This document shows, one piece after another, positions 48,727 to 61,429 of a stretch of DNA of 64,000 nt (its first letter is position 1; every line of letters begins with the position of its first letter). Location of the stretch: NCBI RefSeq assembly GCF_958979055.1, contig NC_084887.1:32279544-32343543 (forward strand), read 5' to 3'. Source of the DNA: Alnus glutinosa (lineage: Eukaryota; Streptophyta; Magnoliopsida; Fagales; Betulaceae). The translations under genes were made by a program, and so were the position numbers. The notes beneath the pieces were generated by a model. The model was not told the DNA's origin, ran no database searches, and worked only from the letters and a program-made list of their open reading frames with translations.

Positions 48727-48882
48727 ATTCTAATCTGGACAGTTGATTGTTAAAGACTACTTATAAGACTCACCTAACCGAATAAGTGTTTGGGCAGCTC
48801 AATTTTTATTTGATCAAGTGTGTCTTATAAGTGATCTCTCAATAACCTACCTGAATTTTTTTAAATTTGAACAAATAATTTA
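48727..48882. mobile_element. Copy of the 45690 MITE family
   Basis: Same order of blocks as the other copies ('ttgattgttaaagactacttataagactcacc', 'caatttttatttgatca', 'ttataagtgatctctcaataacc'), with the right arm decayed. Confidence 0.65.
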
Positions 48883-49337
48883 AAAGGATGCTAATCCGTT
48901 TTAACAGTTCATTGCATGAGGTGTCAAACCGACTTTATTTGTGAGCGGTGGTTCCCAATGAGAAAGCAGTAGCATGAAGTTGGAGGTAACGCCCTCATGT
49001 TCTAACTTATATTGTTTTGATAAGTTCATGAAGTAATGTTAAAGGGTGATATTCTATTTGATTTAGTAAATCCATGGCCATGATGCACACTTGCCCATGG
49101 CCTCTTAATTTAATGCTCATGCATGCCTCTCTTCCGGACTTTTGCCATGCAATTTTGCAATTTACCACCTCCTCCTCCTTCAATTCCTTCCTATCCAACC
49201 AATTCATTAATACACTTAATTAATTTTCTTGCTTATCAAAGGATTCTACTAGACAACACTTTCACAATCCAATTCGGTTAATTCAACCTCCAGTATCATA
49301 AATGTGATATCAAAGATGTCATATAAGTAGATGTTAA

Positions 49338-49981
49338 TGTTGGGAAATTATCATTATCCGACCCGAGTGAACCTGCAATTAGTACATACCTGCATAGATG
49401 GTTCAAATACAAGCCGCTCGAAAATCCACCAAGACCTACACCTGGTTGGATGGCCTACTCGAGCATAGCACACGGTTGGTGGTCGGATCGATGGACCCTA
49501 ACAAAGCAGATACTTATTGAAGTCAAATCAAGTCAACATTCGATGAAATGACTTGGATCCCAGGAAATTCAGAATTGCTGCATGCCTTACCTAACCCCCA
49601 CACGCCGTCCGTAGCTACTCATCATGTTGGTTACTGTTCAACCCGAATACTGTTCATACCATATCGAGGCAATTGGAATCCCTGAAAATTTGAAACCACT
49701 ATGCTCTTCAACTACTCTAAGGACCTTATAAATAGCAGGTCACTAGGTATTAGAAGGATTTTCTTTTTTCAAACTTTTACTCTCACCTACTACTGGCCTG
49801 ACTTAAGCATCGGAGGGAGGATCACAAGCCAAGCTCCAATGTGTCAATGTCGTTTTGCAAGTTCTCGAAGGGTGTAGCCACCGAGAGAAAGGAAACAATC
49901 CGACCCATAGGAAAGAGTAGCAATTCATCCTTGAAGCTAATCAAAAGCTGACACATCATTGTACTGAAAACTGTCTCAACA
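49338..49981 (+). mobile_element. Probable solo LTR, 644 bp
   Basis: It starts TGTTGGGA and ends TCTCAACA, giving the inverted TGTTG/CAACA termini of an LTR, with GTTAA before it and ATTAA after it (four of five bases, an eroded 5-bp duplication). It contains a TATA-like 'ccttataaatagc' near 49728 and the 'gacttaagcatcggagggagg' block typical of plant LTR transcripts. No internal retrotransposon sequence or second LTR is adjacent. Confidence 0.75.
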
Positions 49982-50344
49982 ATTAAGTCTTACGTTAAGT
50001 GTATATATGTACGTTACTTAATTATTAAGTGAAATTACGCTATATATACGGGTGCATGTCTTAATAGTGATTAGTTACCCACTGCAAACTTGGCTGTGGG
50101 TCAACCCTGGAAAAGTTTGCAACCTCTCTTTTATTTTCTTTTCTTTTTTTATTAAAAAAAAATGATATTTTTAAAATTTTCTCATCCTCAATTAGGATTT
50201 AACAAAAAATGCAAACGGACGAGTGATATTACAAACTTTTTAAACTTTGATATTTGGTATTGAGACTTTTTAAACTTTAGGGAAGTGATTTCAAAAACAA
50301 TGAAAAATCAGGAGTAAGTAAAGTTTCTCCAAACATAAACAAGG

Positions 50345-50690
50345 ATTTTTCGATAGTTAAGGTGTGGTAGAATAATGAATGCAAGAACCGGTTTAGATAT
50401 GGCCTTGTAATTGAAGATGCTAGATTTATGCTAAATAGGTTGCAGTTATGGAGTGTAAACCATCTCAATGAGAAAACGAATAGAGTAGCTCATAGGCTTG
50501 CCAAAGAAACTCTTTTTCTTTTTCTTTTTCTTTTTATTTATTTATTTATTTTTATTTTTTTTTTATGTAGGAACAAGTTTATAAGGAAGAAGACCCTCGC
50601 TGCATTATTGATCTTATGTCTGCTGAACGAAGTAATATTTAATTTATTCATCAATGAAAGGAAATAAAAAATAATAATAATAAAAAAAAT
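50345..50690 (+). mobile_element. LINE RNase H-domain fragment with A-rich tail
   Basis: The frame from about 50414 reads EDARFMLNRLQLWSVNHLNE and then NRVAHRLAKE, the end of the RNase H-like domain seen in plant L1 ORF2. A TTTTTC/TTTA simple-sequence insertion and a frameshift follow, then an AATAATAATAA tail near 50670. Confidence 0.65.
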
Positions 50691-50699
50691 TTAGGGCTA

Positions 50700-53600
50700 T
50701 GAGCCTATATATATATATGTATGACAGAAAACTAGTGTGACCAATTTATGGCTTTGTCTCGTAATTGTGATAGAGCATATCTGTTGGTAAATTTTAGATT
50801 AATTAATCCTTTTTAATCCCTTTTGAGATTTGTTCTTAATTTCGTTTTCAAGTGCCAAATTGATGACAGAAAATCCAAACTTCATTAGAGGGATCAAAAG
50901 ATATTTTAATATTGAATTTCATTAATTTATATTTTTGTAAGAGTAGGAGTAACTATATATAGTAAGTCCTACATCAATACGTACGCTCGAAAGCCTGTGC
51001 CTTTCTGCTTTAAAGCAGGTTAAAATGGAATTATCAGCAGATAACAATGTAGATTAGCAGGTTAATTTTTGTTTCCTTCTACATTTTAATTACTTTTATA
51101 TTTCTCCTTCTTACAAGAGCAGTACAAAAGCATGCACTACTGCCAAATTACTTGACCAGGCTTGAGAAATTTCACGATATTTCTCCTTCTCACAGTATTT
51201 TAATGTCTCTATATATAATGCTTAATTAAGCTGTATCCTGGTACTTATATATATAAAGAAAAAGAAAAAAGAAAAAAAAGAAGCTGTATCCTGGATTTTA
51301 TTTTATTTTTTATTTTTACCAATTTTATGTACTTGTTGAATGAAATTCATGAATAAATTGTTATGGATCTAGCAGATATAGAAGGTTTAATTTAGGACTT
51401 ATATATGGTGATGAGAGAATCAAAATGGAAAATAGATTGACTACTTTGAGGGAGTCAAAGCCTCCTAATTTTCAATTTTCATACAAGATGAAAATATATT
51501 TTTTGAATGAGATATTGAGTCTATTTGGCCCTATGCTTTCCCAGGCTAAAAGTACGATTGTAAACAAAATTGTGAAAAAGTGTATATTTTCGGAGTATGT
51601 TTTTAAAAAATTATGGTTTGAAAATATAGAAAAATTTGAGTTTTTAAATCATAATTAAGAGGTGCGTTTTTTAAAACGCACAGTTTTAAAGGCTAAACAG
51701 GAATTTTAAAAGTTAAATTGCGATTTTAACAAACATTTAACTGTATTTTTCAAATCAAACATTTTAAAATCACAAATCTAAACCAACCTTAATTTGTAAT
51801 TAATCTTAGAAACATAATATATATCTGCACTTGCCAAGAAGAGATGATTTGCATGATCACTTGGCCTAAGACCCATAGAGTTAAAAATATTGGCCGATCT
51901 TTTGGATTTTAATCTTTTATCCAACAACTCCAAAAGTACAAATTAATTAAACTGAACTCTTATGAATCTATTCTTTATAATTCACAAATGCTATAGCTAG
52001 TATATCACAAAATAGCCTCGCTTTATATATCTACCCCCAAACAAGGAAAGAAAAAGAAAAAAATCTCACATGTATATATAAACAGGAGAGTAATGTTATA
52101 TATAAACCACGCGATTATCCTATAATTATTTTATTATATTGATGTGGCAATGTCAATTGGTTTTTTATTTTTTATTTTTTTAAACAACGACTGATTGATA
52201 CAATTGCGTCGAGTGAGATAGTAGTAAGACAAAAGTGTAGTTTCTAACATTATCTAAACCGAAAATTTTGAAAGTACTATAACTTTTAATTAATATATAT
52301 AAAAACATTTACAAATTGATTTGACAATCCATCGTTGATCCATATAAACTAAATCTTTTTATCAATATTTTTTTTTTGGACAATATTCCATATAGTAATA
52401 TACAAGGATATGTTTCCAGACAGATTGTACGGACGCTGCCTTTTCTCTTTTATTTAAAGAACCATAATCACTTAAAATCTAGGGTATGCAAAGGGAGAAG
52501 AATCCGTCTGACATATCACATTCTTTTACTCAATTGGAGGACCGAATCTTTGACTCAGATTCTTTGCAAGGATTGACCCTATTAATTAACAAAATGTGCT
52601 GCATGCTATTAGTTTAAATACTCTTAATTAATTCTACAAAGGCCACAAAATATTCATTTAAATGAAATGAACATAATTTATTTAATCGTGAAACTAGATT
52701 AATTTCACATATCTAAAGTAAGTATATATAGTCTCTGAACTTGAAGTTTGAGTTGGTCTGAACATACAGGTTAGTCTCTATCAACTAGCTAGTCATCTAA
52801 AGTCTCAAATATGATTTTTTTTTTTAAAAAAAAACAAATTAATTAATTTGAAAAAATTAAACTAAAATAATAATATTTACTGGGGTTAACCAAATGTAAG
52901 ATATTTGAACTTATATATTTGAGAAAAGAAAGAGATGAAAGAGGAAAAATTATAAAAGTTGAATATAAATATATGAGTAATTAATTAATCTTACACTAGG
53001 AGATTTTTCTTACATGGAGGTATTGTAACCACAAGTATATACCCAAATAATTAATAGGGAACAACAAACGAGGGCAGTCCTGTTAAATGTTAATCTTACC
53101 CAACAATGGAATAACGTTTAACTCTATATATAGTAGAATATTATGAGTTTTAATTAATTGATTATATATATATATATATATTCTAGAAGCCTGTGTGAGA
53201 CTCTCATTTTATTTTATTTTTCTAAATTACTTTCTCTTTAACATCAGATGCCAGCTGTCAGGCCACCAAGCCAGGTGGCCGGTTAACAGTTGATTAGAAA
53301 AATGAGTACTCAACTTTTCAGCATGCTTAACAAGTAATCTAATTTTTTCCCTCCATTCACACACACACATACATGTGTATGTGTGCATGTACACATTAGG
53401 GTCAGTGATTGATAAAATATATATTTGTTAGGTTTAGAGAATCATTTAACATCAACTTTGCCTGCTCAAGTGTTGCATATTTGTTTTACCAAAATCCTTA
53501 TTATTCAATTTGGCTAAGTTCAGTGCAGTTCGACGTATTCATGGACGGTTCAAATTTTAATTAAACTGATATAATTAATCATTTTTATTAATTTAAACTT

Positions 53601-54142
53601 TAATTTGAAACATTTGATCTCTAATTTAGCATGGTATCGTAGCAAAATGTCTTAATTAAGTTTAAACACTGACCCATATTACGCTTAATTAACTAAATAA
53701 TTAAATTTAGTTTTTCTTTATCACCTTTTAAGTTTTTAGAACAACTAATAATTTAACACCTTAGAAATTTTAAGACAAACAGCAATTTGATCGACTTCCC
53801 CCAATTTCATCCCAAACATATATATTGATGTTAGATTAAAAATAAATAAGATAAAATTAATGATGATGATCAAATGATAGTGGGTTTGTGCCCAACTTGT
53901 ATGCAAATTAATACACCAGTTTTCTTATTAAAAAAATCAGGGAAACCACGGTCTCAAACTTTTGAAGTGAAAGACCATTGTTTTTTTCTTTCATCATTTA
54001 TAAAAAAACTAAGTGTATCTATTTCTTTTCTATATTTATTTTGAGTTTCCCCAGGTTTTGCATATACCCAGGAGCCAGGAGTTATATTTTATGTTAACGT
54101 ACAGGTGTCGGAACCCTAGCTTTGACTTGGCTTCGTGATTTC
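50700..54142. other. AT-rich intergenic stretch, no recognised gene
   Basis: It holds several TA and poly-T tracts, a possible decayed hairpin at about 51640-51790, and a 66-codon frame at 52376-52576 of no recognised family. A CA/TG microsatellite lies near 53360-53396. Nothing here supports a gene. Confidence 0.4.
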
Positions 54143-54149
54143 TATAAAA
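54143..54149 (+). promoter_or_regulatory. Probable TATA box of the GOLVEN-type peptide gene
   Basis: TATAAAA stands about 90 bases before ATG 54238, with no closer candidate. This predicts a 5' UTR of about 60-65 bases. Confidence 0.65.
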
Positions 54150-54237
54150 CCTACACTATGGTTTCCAAGTTAATTTCTCTCTCTGTTGTTGAACAACAAA
54201 GATACCCAAGAGATCGAAGAAGAAACTAACTCAAAAT

Positions 54238-54746
54238 ATGGCGAACATAAGGTTTACAAGCTTTGTAGTACTACTCGGCCTTCTCTTTGTTATGCATGCC
54301 CTAAGGGTCTCTTCTACAGACGCTGATCATCAAGGTGGTGAGGAAGGAGTACTTCATGAGGTATATAGGCTTAATTAGCTAGCTTGTTATTTATTTTACT
54401 TATTTTTTGGATAAATTATAATCCCATGATTAGTGTTAATATATAAGAGCGTGAACAGGCACTTTTCGTCGGCGGGTCGAAGAAGATAGGGCTTGGAGGA
54501 AGGAAAATGGCAGTGAAGAAAGTTCTGATCAGGAAGGAGATTGAAAATAATGGAGGGACAGCAGAGATTTCAGGTTCAATCCATTCTGATGATGAAGTGA
54601 AGGGGGATTTTAGAGTAAAATGTAAACCGGGAGATAATAGTAGTAGTAGTAGTACTCGTAAGAAGTATAAAGAGCGTGGCTTAAGCTTTGTAGCTTTCAC
54701 TGCCGACTATCATGGGCCTCAACAACACACCCCAAAACATAATTGA
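54238..54746 (+). CDS. GOLVEN / root meristem growth factor (CLE-like) peptide precursor
   Basis: Two exons, 54238-54360 and 54459-54746, encode 136 residues. Residues 1 to about 26 are a clear secretion signal (MANIRFTSFVVLLGLLFVMH). A basic spacer with GGRKMAVKKV follows, then an acidic/Ser-rich stretch with an AGT/Ser run. The precursor ends in DYHGPQQHTPKHN at residues 124-136. Family knowledge: GLV/RGF/CLEL peptides are cut from such precursors, sulfated on the Tyr of the DY motif by TPST and proline-hydroxylated, and are perceived by RGI/RGFR receptor kinases in root meristem and gravitropic growth. Precursor length and two-exon form fit the family. Further exons for a second peptide of this family follow at 55091-55979. 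Confidence 0.85.
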
Positions 54747-55090
54747 AAAGGATCGATATCGAAACCTTTTTAATTATATTATAAGCTTCATTTCTTTGCC
54801 TTTAGAGCTGGTGAACATATATGTGGATGATCATGGCATACTTGTACGAAAATATTATTGATGTTTGAAGGAATTGAATATTAATTTTCTTTTTTTGATG
54901 CTCAAGGTGTTGATCGAGTCTCTTATGATTTCATTTTAATTTTGTACTTTCTTGCACCGGAAATTACATTGTTTTAATCACTGGTAGTGAAATTATAAAC
55001 TCTAGGATGTGTTGATTGAGGGAGAAGATCAGATCAATTAAACTTCATTAATTAGTTCATTATAAATATATATTTCTCGTTTGAACGCAG

Positions 55091-55161
55091 GAAAGGACAG
55101 TAATGCTCCAAAAAGTTCACCCGGTGGATATCAAGAAAAAGTGAATAATCAGGTCTCTCCC

Positions 55162-55192
<31 letters not shown>

Positions 55193-55979
55193 TACATAAA
55201 TACATGCCCGTATATACTTAATGAGTAATACTGCTATACGACTGTCATACAATTTACATGATATGATAGTGCAAATCAATATTTGATTAGCAAGAGCTTT
55301 GTAAAAAGACAATCAATAGCTGATTTTCACTGCCACATCATTCTAATTATATAACAATCGTATATATATATAGCAGTCTATTAAATATATAGTATTTCTC
55401 ATACTTAATTAATAGAAACATTTAGTCAAAGCTTATATATAAGAAAGAAGGATATTAGTGGTGCTATACAACTTTGAAAAGAAAATAGAGAGATCGAGCA
55501 TGTGCACATTATAATCATAAGCTTAATTTATAGGATTTTGATAATGCAGGAAAAAACTTGAGTTTTTAGGAAATACTTTATTCTTGCAAAAGTGAACAAA
55601 AGTTGAACACATTAATGTTATATATTATATCTGAGATTTTAGTATTTTCCTCCTAACAATAATCTATTTTCTGTTCACACAGAATAATATGAAAATGTTA
55701 AGACCAAAGGCATCGAAATCTGGCAGCTTGGGAATTCCTAGGAGTACTGAGGCAGCCCAACTCCCAAACACCAACACAGAGCACTCTCAAGATTCCAAGG
55801 CCAGCTTGGAGAGTTCTTCAAGGTCCGACAAAACAGACGTCTCTCGAGAAACTTCTCAGAGAAATGAAACACAAAGGCTTCTTGAGGCCACCAAAGAGAT
55901 TGTAAACCTGATGCATAAGGATTATAGGGGATTGGCTCGCCGCAGCCCACCCATCCATAATCAGGAGCCTTGGCATTGA
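55091..55979 (+). CDS. Second GOLVEN-type peptide, exons without their own signal peptide
   Basis: Exons 55091-55152 and 55683-55979 join through a GTCTCT donor and an AG acceptor. The first must be read with two leading bases that complete a codon. The second ends KDYRGLARRSPPIHN plus QEPWH, matching the DY...PPIHN class of GLV peptides (as in GLV1/CLEL6). No ATG with a signal peptide lies between 54747 and 55091. A donor inside the upstream signal exon (GTGAGG at 54338, or GTGGTG at 54335) ends in exactly the phase needed. It would give a 152-residue precursor (54238-54337 + 55091-55152 + 55683-55979), with the motif at residues 134-147. The alternative is a tandem duplicate that lost exon 1. 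The intron holds a TC/CA microsatellite at about 55155-55192. Confidence 0.65.
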
Positions 55980-57558
55980 GTCATCAATGGAAACCCTAGA
56001 TAGGTTTAGGCTCACAATTTTGCCCCAATAGTACTACTAGGAAGTGAAGTTCCTTAGCCTACAGTATTAAATAGTTATCGATCCTTTTTTTTTTTTTTTT
56101 TACTGGGTCACTGCTAGCGGCATGCAAGCTCGCATAGAAACTATGACTGTTGTTTGTTTCTTTCTTTCTTTGACATGAAGTAGAACTCATAGAAGTGCTG
56201 TACATTAAGTGTGCCTTCATAAGACTTTGGTTATGTGATTAGACCAGCTTTGTGAAGTGAAATATTTTAGGAATGTTATATTCTTTCATTTTTTTGGTTT
56301 AATTATATAAGGATGCATTATATATATATAAGCTTTAAATCCACAGGTGAGATTTTATCACAGTCAATTGTGCCTAGATAGGGACCGGAGCAACTTCAAA
56401 ACTAAATCAAAAGAGATTGAAACCGATGGATGCATGTTAAGTACGTCTTATGTCTCTGTCAAATAATTCTGCTCCTTAAAGGTTTTTTTTTTTCATCTTC
56501 ATATACTAGATTCATGCTTTTTGTAATCCAGTTAATTAAAGAGTTCTTAGCTATCTCCTACCTTATCCGATTGATCATCAACTCACTGGCAAGTGTATTA
56601 CACATTAAGTGATCTATTACGTTAAAATAAAAAAAGGTACACATGCATATAATTAAACAAATACATATATTTTTTTTGAACCTCAAAGTAAGCAACCACA
56701 CTTTTATCACAATCAATTGTGCCGTTGGCCCTGTTTGTTAATTTCTTTTGGAGGATATTTTTTATTTTTTTGGTTTGAAAAAGGGTTTTGATATGACATA
56801 AACGTAAAAACAGTGTTAATGTTTTATGAGTTTTTTATATTTTAAATTGTTTATTAATGTTTTTGTTTTAAAAATAGAAAACAAACAAACAAAGACAATA
56901 TTATATTGTTTTGAGTTTATAATAATATTGAGATTTTTTTTTTTTTGGGGGGGGGGGGTAAATGATTATATAAAAGAAAAGAAAAACTGTAAATTCCCCA
57001 GATAGATACTAGAAACATTAAGATGGGGACTACTGCAAGAGTCCTTTTACCAAGTACTCGAGAAACAAAAAGGGTTAGACAATATTAATTGGCCTAATTA
57101 AAGATCTCCTCTAAAACACTCCCTCTGTACTTAGGGGATAGGGGTGCATATATGGCTCATGACCACCCTTAACCTGTGGATGGTTGGGTCGTGTCACCCA
57201 TAACCACTGTCATCAATTTGCTAGTTAGTCATGACAGTGGCAGTCCTCTCATTTTTTTTTTTTTTTTTTTATTTAATGTTTTGATACGAGGGGAAGAATA
57301 ATTATTATTTCATAGTCATTTATGTTAAATGTTAACGAAGGTCTCGAATTTAAAATTGGTCTAAACTCGTGTCTCAAATGGAACAAATTAAAAACTAAAA
57401 TCTAGTAATTAAAATGACAAAAAAAAAAAAACATGTATTATATTTGGGAAACAAATTAAAGCTGAATTATCACATGAATATTATTATTTAATTTTGTACT
57501 GAAAAATATTAATTATGAATGCAACCACATTAAAATCTAATAATACAACATGTAATGT
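55980..57558. other. Spacer between the peptide locus and the GDSL gene
   Basis: It includes 3' UTRs, a T-run at about 56083-56101 and a T13-G11 homopolymer junction at about 56936-56959. A 22-bp phrase 'ttttatcacagtcaattgtgcc' occurs twice (about 56350 and 56702). No gene is seen. Confidence 0.4.
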
Positions 57559-60500
57559 TTATATTTGAGCGAGCTCCTTAATGTTGAATGGAGTGCAAAT
57601 TGATGTATCATTGATGCATCGTGTGGCTATGACAGAACATGCAGCTTCAGTAAGATGATAGGCATCCCAAAAGAAGTGTTTATATGCATGAGGGCAGGGA
57701 TTCAGCAATGGAATGCATCCTGAAGTCCCATTTGCCCATGTAATACAACATGGGTTCTTTGAGTCCTTTAAGCCTGCAAAAAAGAAAAAAAAAAGTTTTC
57801 TTTCAATCTCAGTCGAAGAAAATCTGTTCATCATTTTAATCTATTAAATTGATATTTGTCAGATGAATGTGATAATCATGCACATTTTTTGTCCAAATTG
57901 AATTGTAGGAAATTCCTTCAACCTAATATATTAAATTGACATATATCTGTCACATGCATGTGAGGATCACAAGTTTTAAAAATATATGTCAATTTAATAG
58001 ACTAAATTAAGGAAATTTCTCTCCAGTCAATTTGAAAGAAAACTTGATCTGTCCTTAAATAAGAAAAAGATTGGCTAGAAGATAAAAAAATGTTTTACCA
58101 TATCTGGGAGGATTTCTTATTGCATCGTAGCCAAGAAAATTAGCTTGGGCAAGAACAAAGGTTGAGCCCTGGAGAGTGGATGTTAAATTGTTTAGCATCG
58201 CTGTGAGTCTGTGATTAAAAAGAGAGACCATCTGATTCGTGTCTTCCACACACTGTCCATTGTGCTTATGTTGCCTTGTAATTGATGGGATGCATCCAAT
58301 GGGGCCGATTTCAAACATGACTATCTTCCTGGCTCCTAAATTATATAACCTCTGCTCATAAATGAAAAATTAGCGGCAAATTTGCTATTTAATTATGGCC
58401 AATATATATTAATTTTTTTTTTTTAAAAAAATGCATTTATATTATGACTCTTTAAAGTATGTGATCCAGGGCAGACAAATGCACATATGCATAATGAAAT
58501 GAAATGATTTTTATTGCAACGTCATCTAATCTACTAATAATGTCAATATCTCGACTATTATGCCAATAAAAGCTAGCATATGACACTCACCTTTAAAATG
58601 AAGTCAGATTTTGAAAAAAAAAAATAAAAAATTGCACGGCAGATATATGTCAGTTTAATAAATTGAACATTACCTTAAAACGCTGGCTCAAAGAATCCAC
58701 CAGGAGCTCTGCGAATGGTTGCGGAGGGTAACGTTTGCTTGTATCGTACACATTGGGTTCAAGGTAGTTATTGATGTAGTCATTGCTGCCTACGGAGACT
58801 AAAAATATAGACTTTGCCAAGTAATCTGAAAGCTCTTCTGGGCTTTTGAAATGCCTTGGCAACTCTGACCTAACTGTCCTCTGAAACAAGTCAACCTGTT
58901 CATTTAAATTCAAGCATTTTCCCTGCAAGCAAACAAAACCATACGAGAAAGCAATGAGCCTTAATTTTGCATTCAAAGATATGAAGTTTATTTTTGTTAC
59001 AATGAATAGCATTTAGAACCATAGCATTTTTGTTACAATTAACAAATATAGCACTTCTCCTTATGACTAGAATTCTGTACATCATTACGACAAGATACCT
59101 GTTTTCGGCCATATATACAATCTGATGATAGCTAGGGGTAGCTAGATTAAATACAGAGTGAGCATTAAACCGTGATTTGGCCATGAGACGTGTTATACAT
59201 CTTTTCTCGATTCTTTTCTCATTGTCCAATTTTTTAAAATTATTATTGAATATTTGGAGTTTATGTGGGTCTTACACATGGGCCTCACATATCTAATTGT
59301 GATTTTAAAATGTGAAAAGACCAAAGAAAGACCACGCAGGAAATGAATGATCGATTTCTCTTTTGGCATTGGGACATATGATTATGCGTAAAGTTTCTAT
59401 ATCTAAATTTTAGCTAAAATGCTTCTTTCTTTTTCTTTTTGTATTATTATTGTACCTTAAGGCTTTTTAAATGCACTATAAATTTGATTATCTATTCTTT
59501 CTTTAAATTATATAAATATCCTAGCATGCATGGGGAAGCTAAAAATTAAGCTTACCTTTGGGTCTCGCAAAAAGGGATCAAAACCGATCGAAGAGAAGGT
59601 GGGAGGTGGTCTCAGGTACGTGGAGAGGTGTTCCCATCACCAATTCATTGAGTGTGGTGGTGGAAGATTCATTGAGTGTGGTGGTGGAAGATTTAGGGAG
59701 GAGAGGAGATACTGTCTAGCTTGTGTTTGTGTGTGTGTGAGAGAGAGAGAGAGAGTGGCGCAGCCGAAGATTTGATGAGGAGAGAGAGAGTTCTATGAAT
59801 AAACAATCACTGAAAAAATATTAATTTACTGAAGCTACAATATCAAGTCAAAACTATAGTACTGTAGCTTTTTTTTTTTTGTTTTTAGCATAGGAATAGA
59901 GAAATCGGATGTGAGATAGTTTTAGAGAATTTTACTGGAAAGAGCTAGATGACCATGAACCAATACAAATTAGCCTATAGGTTATGGCCTCATGATCCCA
60001 CTGATTGCTGTGAGCATGTGACAAACTCCTAGATCTAATTAACTCCATTTGCAAAAATAGTAAAAAAAAAAAAAAAAAATCAACTAAAAAAAAAAATTAC
60101 AGAAATTTTCTATTCTTTAAGGATAATAATAATAAATAAAAAAAATTGAAAAATAATTAAGAGGAAAACAATTAAGAAGAAGAAACAAGATATATATAAT
60201 ATAATATATGCGCAATGATTTCTAGCTTACATATCGGTCTCCAGTTTCTGGAAGAATGCCACAAGACCCGGACGCATAGTTCAACCCTGTAAGTGGAGTT
60301 GATATCGGTATGCTGATATATGGTGGAGCATATGGCAGCCCAAGAAACTCAGCTAAAAGCGAAGAACAAAAATAAAAATTTGAAACATATATATATATAG
60401 TTTCGACAGTGATATTATGTTATAAGAATATTTTTAAGATTATATTTGTTTTATAAATTCTACGTAAACATATATTGCAGCATGCATATATACCTATAAA

Positions 60501-60734
60501 ATCTGCGACTGTTCTACCATTTGTGAATCTTCCTGTAGCTCCTTTGACAAAGTTTACACCATAAGGAAGATAATTTGCCTTGGCAATGGTGGGCAAGATG
60601 TTGTTATTGCCACTGTCAAACATGGAATCTCCGAAAACATATAATGCTGGTGACAGTGGTAAACTGTGGATCGGAGAGAGAGAATGAAGGAAAATCAACA
60701 AGAAAATGAATGACATTGAAGACAGTACTGTCAT
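57559..60734 (-). CDS. GDSL esterase/lipase, secreted, complete
   Basis: Five exons, 60734-60494, 60352-60231, 58922-58674, 58351-58099 and 57773-57559, give 359 residues, typical for the family in length and exon number. Residues 1 to about 24 are a signal peptide ([20 protein letters not shown]). Block I is [12 protein letters not shown] with the nucleophile Ser37. The oxyanion Gly is in the [11 protein letters not shown] block and the GxND motif is GSND at residues 166-169. The catalytic Asp325 and His328 lie in [11 protein letters not shown]. All four SGNH positions are present, so the enzyme should be active, hydrolysing ester bonds of lipids or cell-wall esters outside the cell; the true substrate cannot be read from sequence. 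Intron 2 is about 1.3 kb and contains a MITE copy. Confidence 0.93.
57905..58025. mobile_element. Small hairpin element in an intron of the GDSL gene
   Basis: 'aggaaattccttcaacctaatatattaaattgacatatat' is inverted as 'atatatgtcaatttaatagactaaattaaggaaattt', with CACATGCATGTG at the turn. About 120 bp; no certain target duplication. Confidence 0.6.
59185..59365. mobile_element. Inverted copy of the 27031 MITE family in GDSL intron 2
   Basis: It has 'gtgttatacatctttt', 'tcttacacatgggcctcaca', 'attgtgattttaaaa' and ends 'gaaatgaatgatcgatttctc', the mirror of the tandem units at 27031-27745. Confidence 0.65.
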
Positions 60735-60822
60735 TCGATCTCCAATAGGATTAATACAATTGTTTTACGTGAAGAGGAAGAAAGAATGAAGAAAGTGTTG
60801 GATGAGATGGAAAAATGAGACG

Positions 60823-60834
60823 TTATATATATAG
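60823..60834 (-). promoter_or_regulatory. Probable TATA box of the GDSL gene
   Basis: The minus strand reads CCTATATATATAA about 90 bases before ATG 60734, with a pyrimidine-rich leader between. Confidence 0.65.
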
Positions 60835-61429
60835 GCCGGCTAGCAGTTTAATTTTCTTTACGTGGATGGGGAAGGAATCCCAGAAAGTAAAGATCAGTCA
60901 CGTGAAGAGCACCATGAGAGAGCTTCAAAACAGGATGCAATGACATATACACGTAACCAACATGGCGAGGTTTGTTGGCTCTTTTGAGTTTTGACCCAAG
61001 AAAAAAATGCATAAGAAACGTCGTCGTACAACTCGCAGCTGAGGTGGAAAAATCAATTACTTTTTTTTTTTTTTTTGAGAGAGAGAAAAATAGAATACTT
61101 GAAGAGATCGAAATGCTACATGTACTTAGACTTTTACAAAGAGAGTCTAGCTTACTAACTGATGTAAAGCTTATTTATTGGAAATGATCAAAACGTACAA
61201 TTAATAAAAAGAAATATTACGGGGTACCAACGAATAAGTTACACATCATTTTAGTAAGGCTCCCTTTATAAAAGTTTAAGTACATGTAGCATTTCTCATA
61301 TTTGAAAGTTGAAACGATAAGATGGAGGGCATAAACTTAATTGATAAGAGTCTCGCAAAGCATTAATTAAAGTGATATGCTAAACAACATTATATGAAAC
61401 GACACTATTTTATTTTATTTTTTGTAATA

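Noticed and set aside
52376..52576. 66-codon plus-strand frame, considered as organellar or gene-derived
   Set aside because: No family could be named with confidence and nothing around it supports a gene.
59530..59775. 81-codon plus-strand frame in the GDSL intron
   Set aside because: It crosses short GGTGGTGGAAGATT and GA/GT repeats in an intron and has no recognisable domain.
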